A stretch of 64,000 nt of DNA from Amorphophallus konjac (lineage: Eukaryota; Streptophyta; Magnoliopsida; Alismatales; Araceae): contig CM040124.1 in the NCBI GenBank assembly GCA_022559845.1, positions 71,261,491 through 71,325,490 on the forward strand, read 5' to 3'. Each line of letters starts with the position of its first letter. The first letter of the stretch is position 1. A program made the translations under genes and the position numbers. The notes beneath the pieces were generated by a model. That model saw only the letters and a program-made list of their open reading frames with translations. It was not told the origin of the DNA and ran no database searches. This document shows positions 55,540-64,000 of this stretch, in pieces.

Positions 55540-56771
55540 TGTAGGCGACTAATTTCGAACATCCTGCGGATCCCCAGTTGGACCTTCATATGAATGACGC
55601 AATTCTTTTATTCGGTTTCTTGATGTTTTATGCTTTTAGTCCACCCTACAACACAATTGTTAATGGACCACACTCGTCGGGAGGGGCCCAAACACCATGG
55701 GCTGGGCAGCCATAGTAGTGGCCGCCCTGGCCACTGGAAGGCCAGGGCGATGGCCGCCCTCATCCCCTTTGGGTGGCCACATGTTTGGCCATCCAGTCTT
55801 CTAGGAGGCAAGGTTGCTGGCCGCCTAGCAGCCCTTGTAGAAGGCCAATGGGTTGGCCACCCTCCTGCTTATACTCGGTCACAGAACATGGGTCATTCTC
55901 CAGCCATGAATCGCACGATCACTCCCTCGTCCAGCACGATCTATCCACGTCTTTCGAGGATTCTGGAGCCCCCCAGGAAACACAAAACTCCGGGGTTGAA
56001 GGACGAAGAGGAAGTTCCTTTTGGGGGAGAGGTTCGGAGAGGAGCTGGAAAAGGGGGGAGGATGACGGGAGTCACGCTCTCTCTCTCAGAGTCGAAGAAG
56101 GTTGACAAAGGAGAGCTCAGGAGATCTGCAACACTCCTGTGGTAACCCCAAGCTCGGTTGTCCATCCTGGTTTGGACTTCTAGCCCCCCTTGATTCTCTG
56201 TTCAGCATCGTGGCTCTATTTTCATGTGCATTCATCATATACTATAACCCCTTTACACTCCGTTTAGAGGTTTCCTTTTAACAAACAGGAAGGTGGGTGG
56301 TCAAAAGACTCGGCCATCCTCCCTTCCCACCACCCGAGGTAATCACGCCACCATCATTCTCCGTGATATTTCATTACAACAGATACTACGCCTCACCATG
56401 CTAATGGCTTTCTGTATTCTTTTTTCGTGAGCCTCATATTGTCTACAGGACTTTGGCATCGCAGGACTTCACAGGGCTCTCTGCCCTTGGCCGGCCGAGG
56501 ACAAGGAAGATGGGACCCCGCATTCTCCCCATTTGAAGTCATCTTCACGCGATCATTGCATCTTGTGAGGTTCAAGTAAACACCTCTGGCGATCACACTC
56601 TTTATGCTTTTCTTTCCACCATTCTGTCATACTCGATGTCGTGAGGGACTTTCAATGGAAAGAAGGAATGAAGGGGGAGGGAGGAAGTCACTCAAGACAC
56701 CACATTCCTCCACTGTCATCAACCCACATCACATTTCCCCCCCAACTTTCATCCTCCAGTGCCCACAGACA
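55540..56771 (+). repeat. Element D 5' LTR
   Basis: Starts TGTAGGCGACTAATTTCG inside the integrase coding sequence, ends CACAGACA three bases before the primer site. Contains many GTGGCCGCC and GGCGGCCA-like motifs near 55700-55860. Confidence 0.75.
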
Positions 56772-56774
56772 AAG

Positions 56775-56793
56775 TGGCGATCACGGTGGGACC
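56775..56793 (+). promoter_or_regulatory. Element D primer-binding-site-like sequence
   Basis: TGGCGATCACGGTGGGACC, placed right after the LTR end and shared with element J. Confidence 0.55.
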
Positions 56794-57631
56794 TACTACT
56801 GCCTACTGTGAGTTCCTAATGCCAGAAGTCCAAGTTTTCTTGAATCCTATGTCCTTTATTTAATGCATTAGTTCAGTATTTGTTTAGGCTCTATTTTTAG
56901 AAAATTACAGAAGAAGGCCAACTTGGTGGCCGCCTAGCTCCCTGGGCGTCCTACCCAGTGGCCGCCTAGGCCCTTTGTTGAACGTCCAGTAGGCTGGTCG
57001 CCTACCAGCTTGGCCAGCCTTTGGTCTGGCTGCCATCCCCCACTTCCAAATGGCCAGTAGGTTGGCCGCCCTCTCATCTAAACGGCTGTCGACCTTGCCG
57101 CCCAGGTCTTTGAACGGCCAGTGACCTAGCCTCTCCTGCACATTTTTTGTGATTAGTACGTAGCTTGTTATTCTCTCTTCTGTCTAGTATTGTGTGTTGT
57201 GTGCGTCACATTCTCTACAGGTTTGCGCGTGGGTGGGCTTGGGAAGAGCTGACATCATACTTGATAGGAACACCCTCCCATTGGATTTGAACCCTTCACC
57301 TGAGGATTCCCACTCGGGTGCAACCAGTTCAGTTCATTCAGGAACCTCTATAAGTCCTCACGAACCGCAGATTCCCACACGGTTGCCAGGCAGGTTGTAC
57401 CATTTGAAGACTTGTGTAGTTGACCTTGGGCATTTAGTGAGCTTTCTCTTTAGGTCCTTGGAGAATACCATTACACCACTAGCTTCCTCCTCTCCTCCGA
57501 GTGAACAAAAAAAAATATTAAAAGAAAATATCTTTTGGGTCGTTGCTTGCATATAACTTGTTGTGTTCGCTTGCCATACTCTCCCACAATCTCCTGCTTC
57601 TCCTTTCTATACCAAGTGAGTTTGGTTAGGA
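56794..57631 (+). other. Element D 5' leader with GGCCGCC repeats
   Basis: From 56930 to 57140 a motif like GTGGCCGCCTAG or GGCCAGTAGGTTGGCCGCC recurs in both spellings, similar to the motif in the LTR. No gene before the gag ATG. Confidence 0.5.
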
Positions 57632-59352
57632 ATGGAGAGGATTTTCACTAACCCGGATTATGAGGAGGAGTCCGCTACCCAATATGAGTCTGGGATTAGG
57701 GGCAACCCTCTATTTCAAATGGAGGATAGCCACCCTACCGCTTTCATAGGCATATTATCGGCTACGTCGAACGAGGCCGTCCGCGCCGATTCGGCATCTT
57801 CCCCAAGTGAACATGATCATGGTAGTCCTAGAGCTCCTACCTTATCTCGACACGAAGATCAAGAGTTGATCAATGTGCTATCTCGCTACGCTCCCGAGGA
57901 CTTGGTCACAATGGCCACCCGAGGGAAGGCTCCCGCTATCCCACACATGTCCTCCCATTTCACACCTCCCCGGGTCAAAACTCCCTTTCAAGGGTCCACA
58001 AGCCGGCCCTCCCGGGAAATCCCATTCCAATCTAGCTCTCCGATGGCTCCACAAGGGGTCTCTCCACCCCCGATTCCACAAACTACAGTCACCCCATCGA
58101 AGGGGATAGACCCCACATTCAGGCAGAAAATCCAAAGCTACGTTCGATAAGCGGTGGCCGAAAGTATGCCAAATTCACATCCCCACTCGCTAGCCCAATA
58201 TTGCAAACTTCCTAATGCTTACTTTCCGCCTGGTTTCAAGGCTCCTAAGTATAGGAGATATGCTGGTACCATCGATCCTCATCATCATCTTTCAGGTTTC
58301 CTTATCGATTCCCATCAATGGTTATACGATTGGGTCCTGTTGGTCCATTTATTTCAAACGTTCCTTGAGGGCGAAGCCCTATGTTGGTTCTCCTCGCTAC
58401 CAGTTATTGATCTCATCAACTTTGATATAGTCTCCGAGCGATTCCTCTATCACTTTGGTCACATGTCTTCCATCGCTCCTACCTTGTTTGACCTGGTCAT
58501 GGAGAAGATGAAGCCCGACGAGGACTTCATTAATTTTGCCAATCGCTGGAGGATCATGGCTTCTAGGATGGAAGTTCTTATCCTCGAGTCTCAGGCCGTC
58601 ACCATGCTAGTAAACAACGCCACTTCTTAGCTTAGGGCCATTCTAATGCTCAGCGAGCTCCATACTTTTCCTCGACTCTACAATCGAGTTCGAATTGTCC
58701 AAGCTCAAGTAAAGGACTCCACCTTACCTCCTTGCTTTGAGCCTCACCCGAAAGGTCGGAAGGCCCCATCCGTCCCTACAACCGAAGGTGTCACGGTGAA
58801 CGAACAAGTCAACACGGTTGGCCCATCCTTTAGGCCCAACAACCGTCAGGCTTCACACCCAAATCAGGCTGGTTCGAATCAGGGACAAGGCAACCCAAAG
58901 CCATACCCCAATGTCCCTCCACCTCAGAATTACAATCACGCTGGGCCGAAAAGGGCTTCTTATCCTTCGTTGCCTGAAACTTTGGGCGACATATTCTTTG
59001 CCCTTATGTCTTCCCAGGCCATCCAACTTCTCACTCAAAGGGATTGGGTTCATCCCAATGCCGATACCTCCAGGTACTGTCTGTATCATCGAGCTCACGG
59101 GCATGACATTTTCAATTATTTCCAATTCCGGGATTGGGTATACGACATGATTGACGAGGGGAGAATTAATTGGTCCGATGTTAAGCTAGCCATTGCTAAC
59201 CTTAAGAAACCCCACCGGGACCTTGGCATTATGCATAATCCATTGCCCACTCATCAACCAAACCAGGACCCCTCAAGTTTGAGGCAGAATGAGCAAGTGA
59301 ATACGGTGATCGGGATGGAACCGCGTGTGCTCAAGAGGACGCAGATGTGGAC
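57632..59352 (+). pseudogene. gag of element D (Tat lineage)
   Basis: One phase from MERIFTNPDYEEESATQYES to the insertion of element E, interrupted by TAA at 58148-58150 and TAG at 58628-58630. It contains PPGFKAPKYRRYAGTIDPHH, FLEGEALCWFSSLP, MEKMKPDEDFINFANRWRIM and a C-terminal block (YCLYHRAHGHDIFNYFQFRD, IDEGRINW), all standard in Tat-group Gag. The two stops can each come from glutamine codons by C-to-T change. Gag would form the particle; the C-terminal YC...GHD part replaces a typical zinc knuckle. Protease and polymerase follow only beyond the insertion and are not in the window. Confidence 0.82.
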
Positions 59353-61625
59353 TGTAAGACCCGGTAGTTAATGGATTCTCAACGGATCCTTATCGGTATT
59401 GAAGTGAGGAATGATTCATGAATTTAGGCTATTTTTAATGGGCTTAGTGGGCCAAATCCAATTCACTAGCCCATTTGTATGAGCTTTTAGAAATCATATA
59501 AGGCATATATGCAATTTTGCTTATTTTAAGGCCTTATTGTAATTTAAAGTTTTATAAAAAAATAAATATACTAAAAATCATTTTTTGTGTTTTACGTGGG
59601 AGTTCTCTCTCTCCCCTCACCCTCTCTTTCTCTCTCGCATGCACGTCTCCCCCTCTCTCTCGTTCTTGGCGGTGTGACCACCGCGGGGTCTTGCAGGGAT
59701 AGCAGGAGGCGGCGTTGGCGAGTTAGGGGCATGAGAGGTGTGTCGATGTAGCATAGGAGGCGAGCCGTAGAGCGTGGAGGCGGGAACCAACGTGGTGAGG
59801 CGTAGCTTCCTTCACGTGGAACGGCGAGGAAACGGCATTTTTGGCCTAAACCAAGTAGGGGGATGGCTTCTTTGCCTCGTTAGGATCGCTTCCTATCCAT
59901 CAGCATGTTAATAGGATGATTATATGCATGGAAATCATCGTGTATGTTTTGATAGCATGAACTACGCTATTTATGTTTTCAATCCATCCATGGCCATTAT
60001 TTTTATGTTTTTGGGCATATAACTGTTATGGAATGGGTGTCAGATTGGTGTAAGGCAGGTTAAATAGGTTTTCCCATCGATTTGGATCGATTGGGAGGGG
60101 TTTCGTATACATTACCCATGGATTGGGTCCTCTGGACGGCTAGCGGTCGCTCCAGGGACCGTTTTCATAACGGTGTAAGGCGGTGGACCTTGGCGATCTC
60201 ACCCCTGACTGTTTGCTATTTCTGGCGGTCTTGCGACTGACCATTTGGGAGCCTTGGCGGGCTAGCAGATGATCGCTAAGCCCCTTTGACAAAGTAAGGC
60301 GGTGGGAGCCTAGCGGGCGTTGACCTGACCATTTTCGGTCACCTGACAGTCAATCGAACGATTGTTTTCTTGTTCAGGGTTTTATTTTATTCAATATAAG
60401 AAATGTTCGTGGCCTGGCAGTCACGGATAAGACCGCATGGGTCCATTTGGTGGTCAGTCGCATGACCGTTTCCCAGCTCCTGGCGGACCTGTATTAGACC
60501 GTTTGGTCCTGCAGTTTATCAATTATATCCTGTTCATTTCATTATGCATTTAATGATATATGTTTGCCATGTTTAGATATTTTTACAAACCGTGGCACAT
60601 TTCTATATTCCAATAGAATTGTTTTCTCTTTCCCTGTGATGGAACCACTAGTCGTAGCCCAACGACCTTTAGTGTCGGCCCACCTGGGAGAGGTGGCGGG
60701 GTAGTCCCGATGTACGATTTTTAAGCTGGTTTTCGTGGGCCCCCTTGCTTGGCAGTAGGGTCCTACTGGGGGGGAAACTAGCTAGAGGCCTGGCTGAAGG
60801 CATTGAGCCTGTGTGTGCACACGTGGTCACGGGCTTGGACTGACACTGATGAGTGTGACCCTGACTAGTTCTTGACTTTGGTTACTGTTATGTGTCTCAC
60901 TTGCCGCATTCCAGGCTCGTGCAGATACTTGAGGCGCAGTGTAAGTCGTCAGTGGACGCGTCTGGTCTTCTTTCTGGTGGCCCTCTCTCTCTCCTTTCAC
61001 TTGGAAATGATGGAAACATTACTTTTTATTCTGTTAGGTAGATTATGAATCTCATGTTTAGTTATTCAGTTGAATATCAAATGGCAATTAGATTAGAAGT
61101 CTTTAATTGTTCAAATAATAGTACAACTTTAATTTCTGTTGTTATTCATATGCCATTGCATTTTTAATTGGTTTCATATATTTAGTTGCGAGGTAGGGGT
61201 CCACATGAACCCTACTGAGTCTTTGTTGTGAGACTCACCCTTCCTTTTCAGGTGAGACGGAGTAGCAGACCGCAGGCTTTTCTCGTGCTTTTGGCGGGAA
61301 ATCTTAGGTGCCAGCAGTGGTCCGTCTGTTTGTCGTTCTTTTCCTTTTGGCCGAGGTATGCCTCGCGTAGTTGTTTATTTTGACTTATGTTCAATGTTGG
61401 ACTTGTTATGTCTGGACTATTTTATGTAAATATATCACTCTGATATTGTAAATTGCTTCCGCTTATGCATAAAATTACCATTTTATAATTGCACGTGTAA
61501 TTCCAGTTCATTATACACCTCCTCAACCAATCCTCCCAACCCTTACAGGGCCTCATCAGCCTCTTGGGTGGCGTCTCCGAGTCTTGGTATCGGTTTATCG
61601 GTATCCGGATCTTCGGGTCGTTACA
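59353..61625 (+). repeat. Element E 5' LTR
   Basis: TG...CA ends directly before the primer site. No other copy in the window. Contains no coding region; small frames inside are accidental. Confidence 0.82.
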
Positions 61626-61627
61626 GC

Positions 61628-61639
61628 TGGTATCAGAGC
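61628..61639 (+). promoter_or_regulatory. Element E primer binding site (tRNA-iMet type)
   Basis: TGGTATCAGAGC two bases after the LTR end. Confidence 0.88.
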
Positions 61640-61779
61640 GGTGTTGTGGTGATGTATAAGGAATTGAAATTGCAATAGTCCAGAGCAAGTCCATGTGTAC
61701 CACTAATGCTGGCTTAGGTTGTTTTTCTGTGATTGCTTATGGATTTTTGTTATGTGTTTTCTCTTAAGCTTAGATTACA

Positions 61780-62916
61780 ATGTCGCCTAGACGGAGAGGC
61801 TGAGGTCATGTCCAAGCTAATGTGCCCTGAGATGTTCCAAGGGAAGAGTGTGGTACTTCGCCTCATCCAGTGAATGTTCAAGGGCAAGGCCGTTTTGACC
61901 CTACTGCTGATGAAGAATTGTTGCCTCCAGGCGGTCGTGGTCGAGTTTTGAAAGAATTTCTTCTTTTCCACCCATCGACATATGAAGGACAAGCTGATCC
62001 AGATGCGGCTTGGGTTTGGCTAGATGCAATCGAGCGTGTGTTCCGTTCTATGGAATGCACTAAAGATGAGAAGGTGATGCTAGCTACGTTTTAGTTACAG
62101 GGGGCAGCGCTCGTGTGGTGGACCACGGAGTGGGAGGTGACTTTCAAGTCCCGTCCTCTTCGACTGATCACATGGAAGGAATTTGTCACTTCGTTCGAGC
62201 GTATATACAGTCCAGCTTATCTCAGGATGGACAAAATGCACCAGTTTATGGAGTTGGCTCAGGGCGAGATGATAGTCTTGCAGTATCGAAACAATTTTAT
62301 GGAATTGGGTCGGTATGCTCCTCATATTCTTGCTGATGAAGGGCTGAAGACTGAGCAATTTTTGCGTGGTTTGAAGCTGGAGCTGAGGCAGCCTCTAATT
62401 GCAACTCGAGTGGCAGAGTTAGATGTGGCTTATCAAGCGGCAGCAACGTTAGAGCTGGATATGGCAAGATCTCGGGGGCGAACCCAAGTTGAGCCAGTGC
62501 AGCAGAGTGTACAGCATCAACAAGCTAGTAGTTTGCCTAGTGTAAAGGGGGTACCATCTTCTGTTCCTTCTGCCAGTGGTACTTCCTCCATGAAGTCCAA
62601 ATTCAAGTAGATGTTCAGGAAATTCAAGAAGTAGTATGACAGGCAAGCTTCCTCTGGTACCATGCAACAATCAACACCCTCTTCTTTTCAACGATAGGGA
62701 TCGGTGGCTAGTCAGCCAAGGCCATGTCCGATGTGTGGCGATAGCCATTTGGGGAGACCATGTTCGATGCCCGTGGTATGTTTTCGATGTGATCAGGTGG
62801 GTCACGTGGTTCATGATTGTCTGTTAAGGCCGAAGCAGCCTGTTACATTTTCACAGCCACAACAGTTTCGACCTCCTTCACCACCTACACAGTCACAGCT
62901 GTATTCACAGGCATAA
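61780..62916 (+). pseudogene. gag of element E with zinc knuckle
   Basis: The phase begins MSPRRRG at 61780 and runs without frameshift. It includes RVLKEFLLFHPSTYEGQADP, ERVFRSMECTKDEKVMLATF, LITWKEFVTSFERIYSPAYL and later CFRCDQVGHVVHDC, a CCHC zinc knuckle for RNA binding. Stops interrupt at about 61801, 61828, 62092, 62608, 62632, 62695 and 62914. Several sit where relatives have arginine (CGA) or glutamine (CAG); the residue at others is unknown. Gag packages element RNA; this copy cannot make the full protein. Confidence 0.8.
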
Positions 62917-63369
62917 GTGTCGTCGTCGTAGTAGTCAACGGCAGGCGGAAAGAAGCAGAAAGGGAGAGTCACGCATATGACTCGTTCAGAAGCAGTGGCA
63001 TCTCATCTTGTGGAAGGTACCATTATGATTTATGGTCATGCAGCTTGTGTTTTATTTGACTTAGGTGCTTCTCATTCATTTATGTCTGAAGATTTTGTTG
63101 CTTGTATTGAGGAGCCGACTTCAGAAATGTCTTGTGAGTTACTTGTTGAATTACCTTCTGGGGAGTTCATGTTTACACCTTTCTATCTTGATGAGACTCC
63201 AATAGTGATTGGGAATCAGCAGTTGCCAGCTAGGGTATATGCGTTGAAGCTGGTAGACTACGATGTTATTTTGGGAATGGATTAGTTAGAGAGTTATGGG
63301 GCCGTGGTTGATTGTAAATCGAAGAAAGTTTATTTTCAGCCATCTGGGAAAGCATCATTCTATTTTTAA
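62917..63369 (+). pseudogene. Aspartic protease region of element E
   Basis: Same phase as gag. It encodes VASHLVEGTIMIYGHAACVL followed by FDLGASHSFMS, the protease active-site motif with Leu in place of the usual Ser or Thr after the catalytic Asp, then YDVILGMD, the conserved second part. Stops at 63283-63285 (at the expected Trp after GMD), 63367-63369 and a double TAG at 62929-62934. Processing of Gag-Pol would be the role in an intact element. Confidence 0.75.
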
Positions 63370-63655
63370 GGTATTCGATCTCATTCTTCTCGTTTGCTTA
63401 TTTCTGCTATTCGAGCCTGTAGATTACTTAATGCAGGTTGTCAGGGATTTTTTACTTCCGTGGTTGCTGTTGAGGCACCACAGCAGGAGATCGGTGATAT
63501 TCCAGTGGTTTGTGAATTTCCTGATGTGTTGCCAGTCTTACCTCCACAGCGAGAGATTGAGATGGTAATTGAATTAATTCCAGGTACGACACCTTTAGCA
63601 AAGGCACCTTACCGTATGGTGTTGAAGTTAGATGGAAGGCTCTATCACCACAAGA
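63370..63655 (+). pseudogene. Start of reverse transcriptase of element E
   Basis: The phase continues with RACRLLNAGCQGFFTSVV, then VCEFPDVLPVLPPQREIEMV and LIPGTTPLAKAPYRM, the classic linker and first block of Ty3/gypsy reverse transcriptase. The match fades after PYRM, and the Copia LTR begins at 63656, so the polymerase is truncated. Confidence 0.8.
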
Positions 63656-64000
63656 TGTTGATCTAGAGGGGGGGGGTGAATAGATCAACTGGCTATTTAA
63701 AAATTAGGCCTAGAATCAAATACGGAATTAGAAGAACACTAGACGAACACAGTCAATGCACCGATTGAAACACACAAGATCTGCTGAACAAGCAATCAAA
63801 CACACGAGAGGCACAAGGCTTTTAGGTGGTTCGGTCAATCCGACCTACGTCCACTCCACATTCAACTCGAATGTGGATTACTGCTGATACACAGCTTCAA
63901 TCTGCTGGGCTTTACAGCTTGCCAACAACGGCTGGGGCTTACAGCTTATCCCGACCAGAGGAGCATCCTCTGCAACAACTGAGCATCACAACTTGCTCTG
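63656..64000 (-). repeat. Element F: Copia-type LTR (minus orientation), cut by window end
   Basis: On the plus strand it starts TGTTGATCTAGAGGGGGG, the reverse complement of the Copia LTR end seen at 3300-3352. GGTGGTTCGGTCAATCCG at about 63820 is the reverse of the CGAACCACC block of the first LTR. It interrupts the reverse transcriptase of element E. The inner region lies outside the window. Confidence 0.72.

Larger units (their letters stand above)
55540..59352 (+). mobile_element. Tat-lineage retrotransposon D, 5' part
   Basis: A plus-strand LTR, primer site, leader and gag gene, inserted in the integrase of the outer element and cut by element E at 59352-59353. Its LTR is the same family as the minus-strand LTR at 3353-4416. 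The 3' part must lie outside the window. Confidence 0.78.
59353..63655 (+). mobile_element. Element E: chromovirus-like (Del/Tekay type) retrotransposon, 5' part
   Basis: LTR of 2273 bp, tRNA-iMet primer site, gag, zinc knuckle, protease and the start of reverse transcriptase on the plus strand. Its left LTR starts TGTAAGACCCGG and ends GGGTCGTTACA, the usual Del/Tekay boundaries. A Copia LTR interrupts it at 63656. Confidence 0.83.

Overview
This window looks like heterochromatic or intergenic DNA from a large, transposon-rich flowering-plant genome. I found no ordinary host gene, no rRNA or tRNA gene and no CRISPR. Almost everything recognisable belongs to nested transposable elements: CACTA DNA transposons, Ty3/gypsy retrotransposons of the Tat and chromovirus lineages, Copia LTRs, and satellite or minisatellite arrays carried by these elements. 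The species cannot be named from the sequence.

Layout, left to right. (1) 1-1487 is the right end of a CACTA element (CACTA-1) with a piece of a 179-bp satellite, an acidic last exon and subterminal GACGG repeats. (2) 1488-3352 is a cluster of a short TCGGTGCAC-type motif followed by a Copia-type LTR with a clear promoter. (3) 3353-4416 is a truncated Tat-type LTR on the minus strand. (4) 4417-8695 is TE-derived sequence ending in another minus-strand LTR, rich in a GTGAATCGGCGC motif. (5) 8696-55539 is the 3' part of an old minus-strand Tat-like element: integrase at 54.95-55.54 kb, two minisatellites at 39-43.6 kb and 54.4-54.8 kb, and an antisense extra gene with a plant mobile domain (PMD) and coiled coil between 9.8 and 38.7 kb. 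(6) That PMD gene is split by a complete CACTA element (CACTA-2, 10674-34361, 3-bp target duplication ATG). (7) CACTA-2 holds a 4.8-kb satellite array inside an intron of its Transposase_24-like gene, plus a gypsy gag fragment. The gag fragment is broken by two full-length LTR elements, A (17173-24875, duplication ATGTG) and B (25277-33004, duplication ATCAG). (8) A Tat-like, probably non-autonomous element J (43597-54444) sits inside the 128-bp minisatellite. (9) 55540-59352 is a plus-strand Tat element (LTR, primer site, gag), cut by a chromovirus-like gag-pol element E (59353-63655), itself cut by a minus-strand Copia LTR (F) that runs off the window.

The most interesting object is element B. 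It has one intact 941-codon reading frame that joins a Gag-like N-terminus, a long proline-rich linker, five GCPGPP units preceded by one degenerate unit, an integrase C-terminal fold and a C-terminal chromodomain. Protease, reverse transcriptase, RNase H and the integrase catalytic core are all absent. Element A is a decayed relative with the same plan. This suggests a family of parasitic chromoviruses that kept packaging and chromatin-targeting parts and lost the enzymes.

Two tandem arrays have measurable higher-order structure: the 179-bp satellite in CACTA-2 repeats as 5-mers (895 bp) and the 122-bp minisatellite as 6-mers (732 bp). The PMD gene and element E keep a single reading frame over long distances and are broken only by stop codons, most of them explicable as C-to-T changes, as expected in methylated silent DNA. 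All assignments come from motif recognition by eye; no database search was possible.
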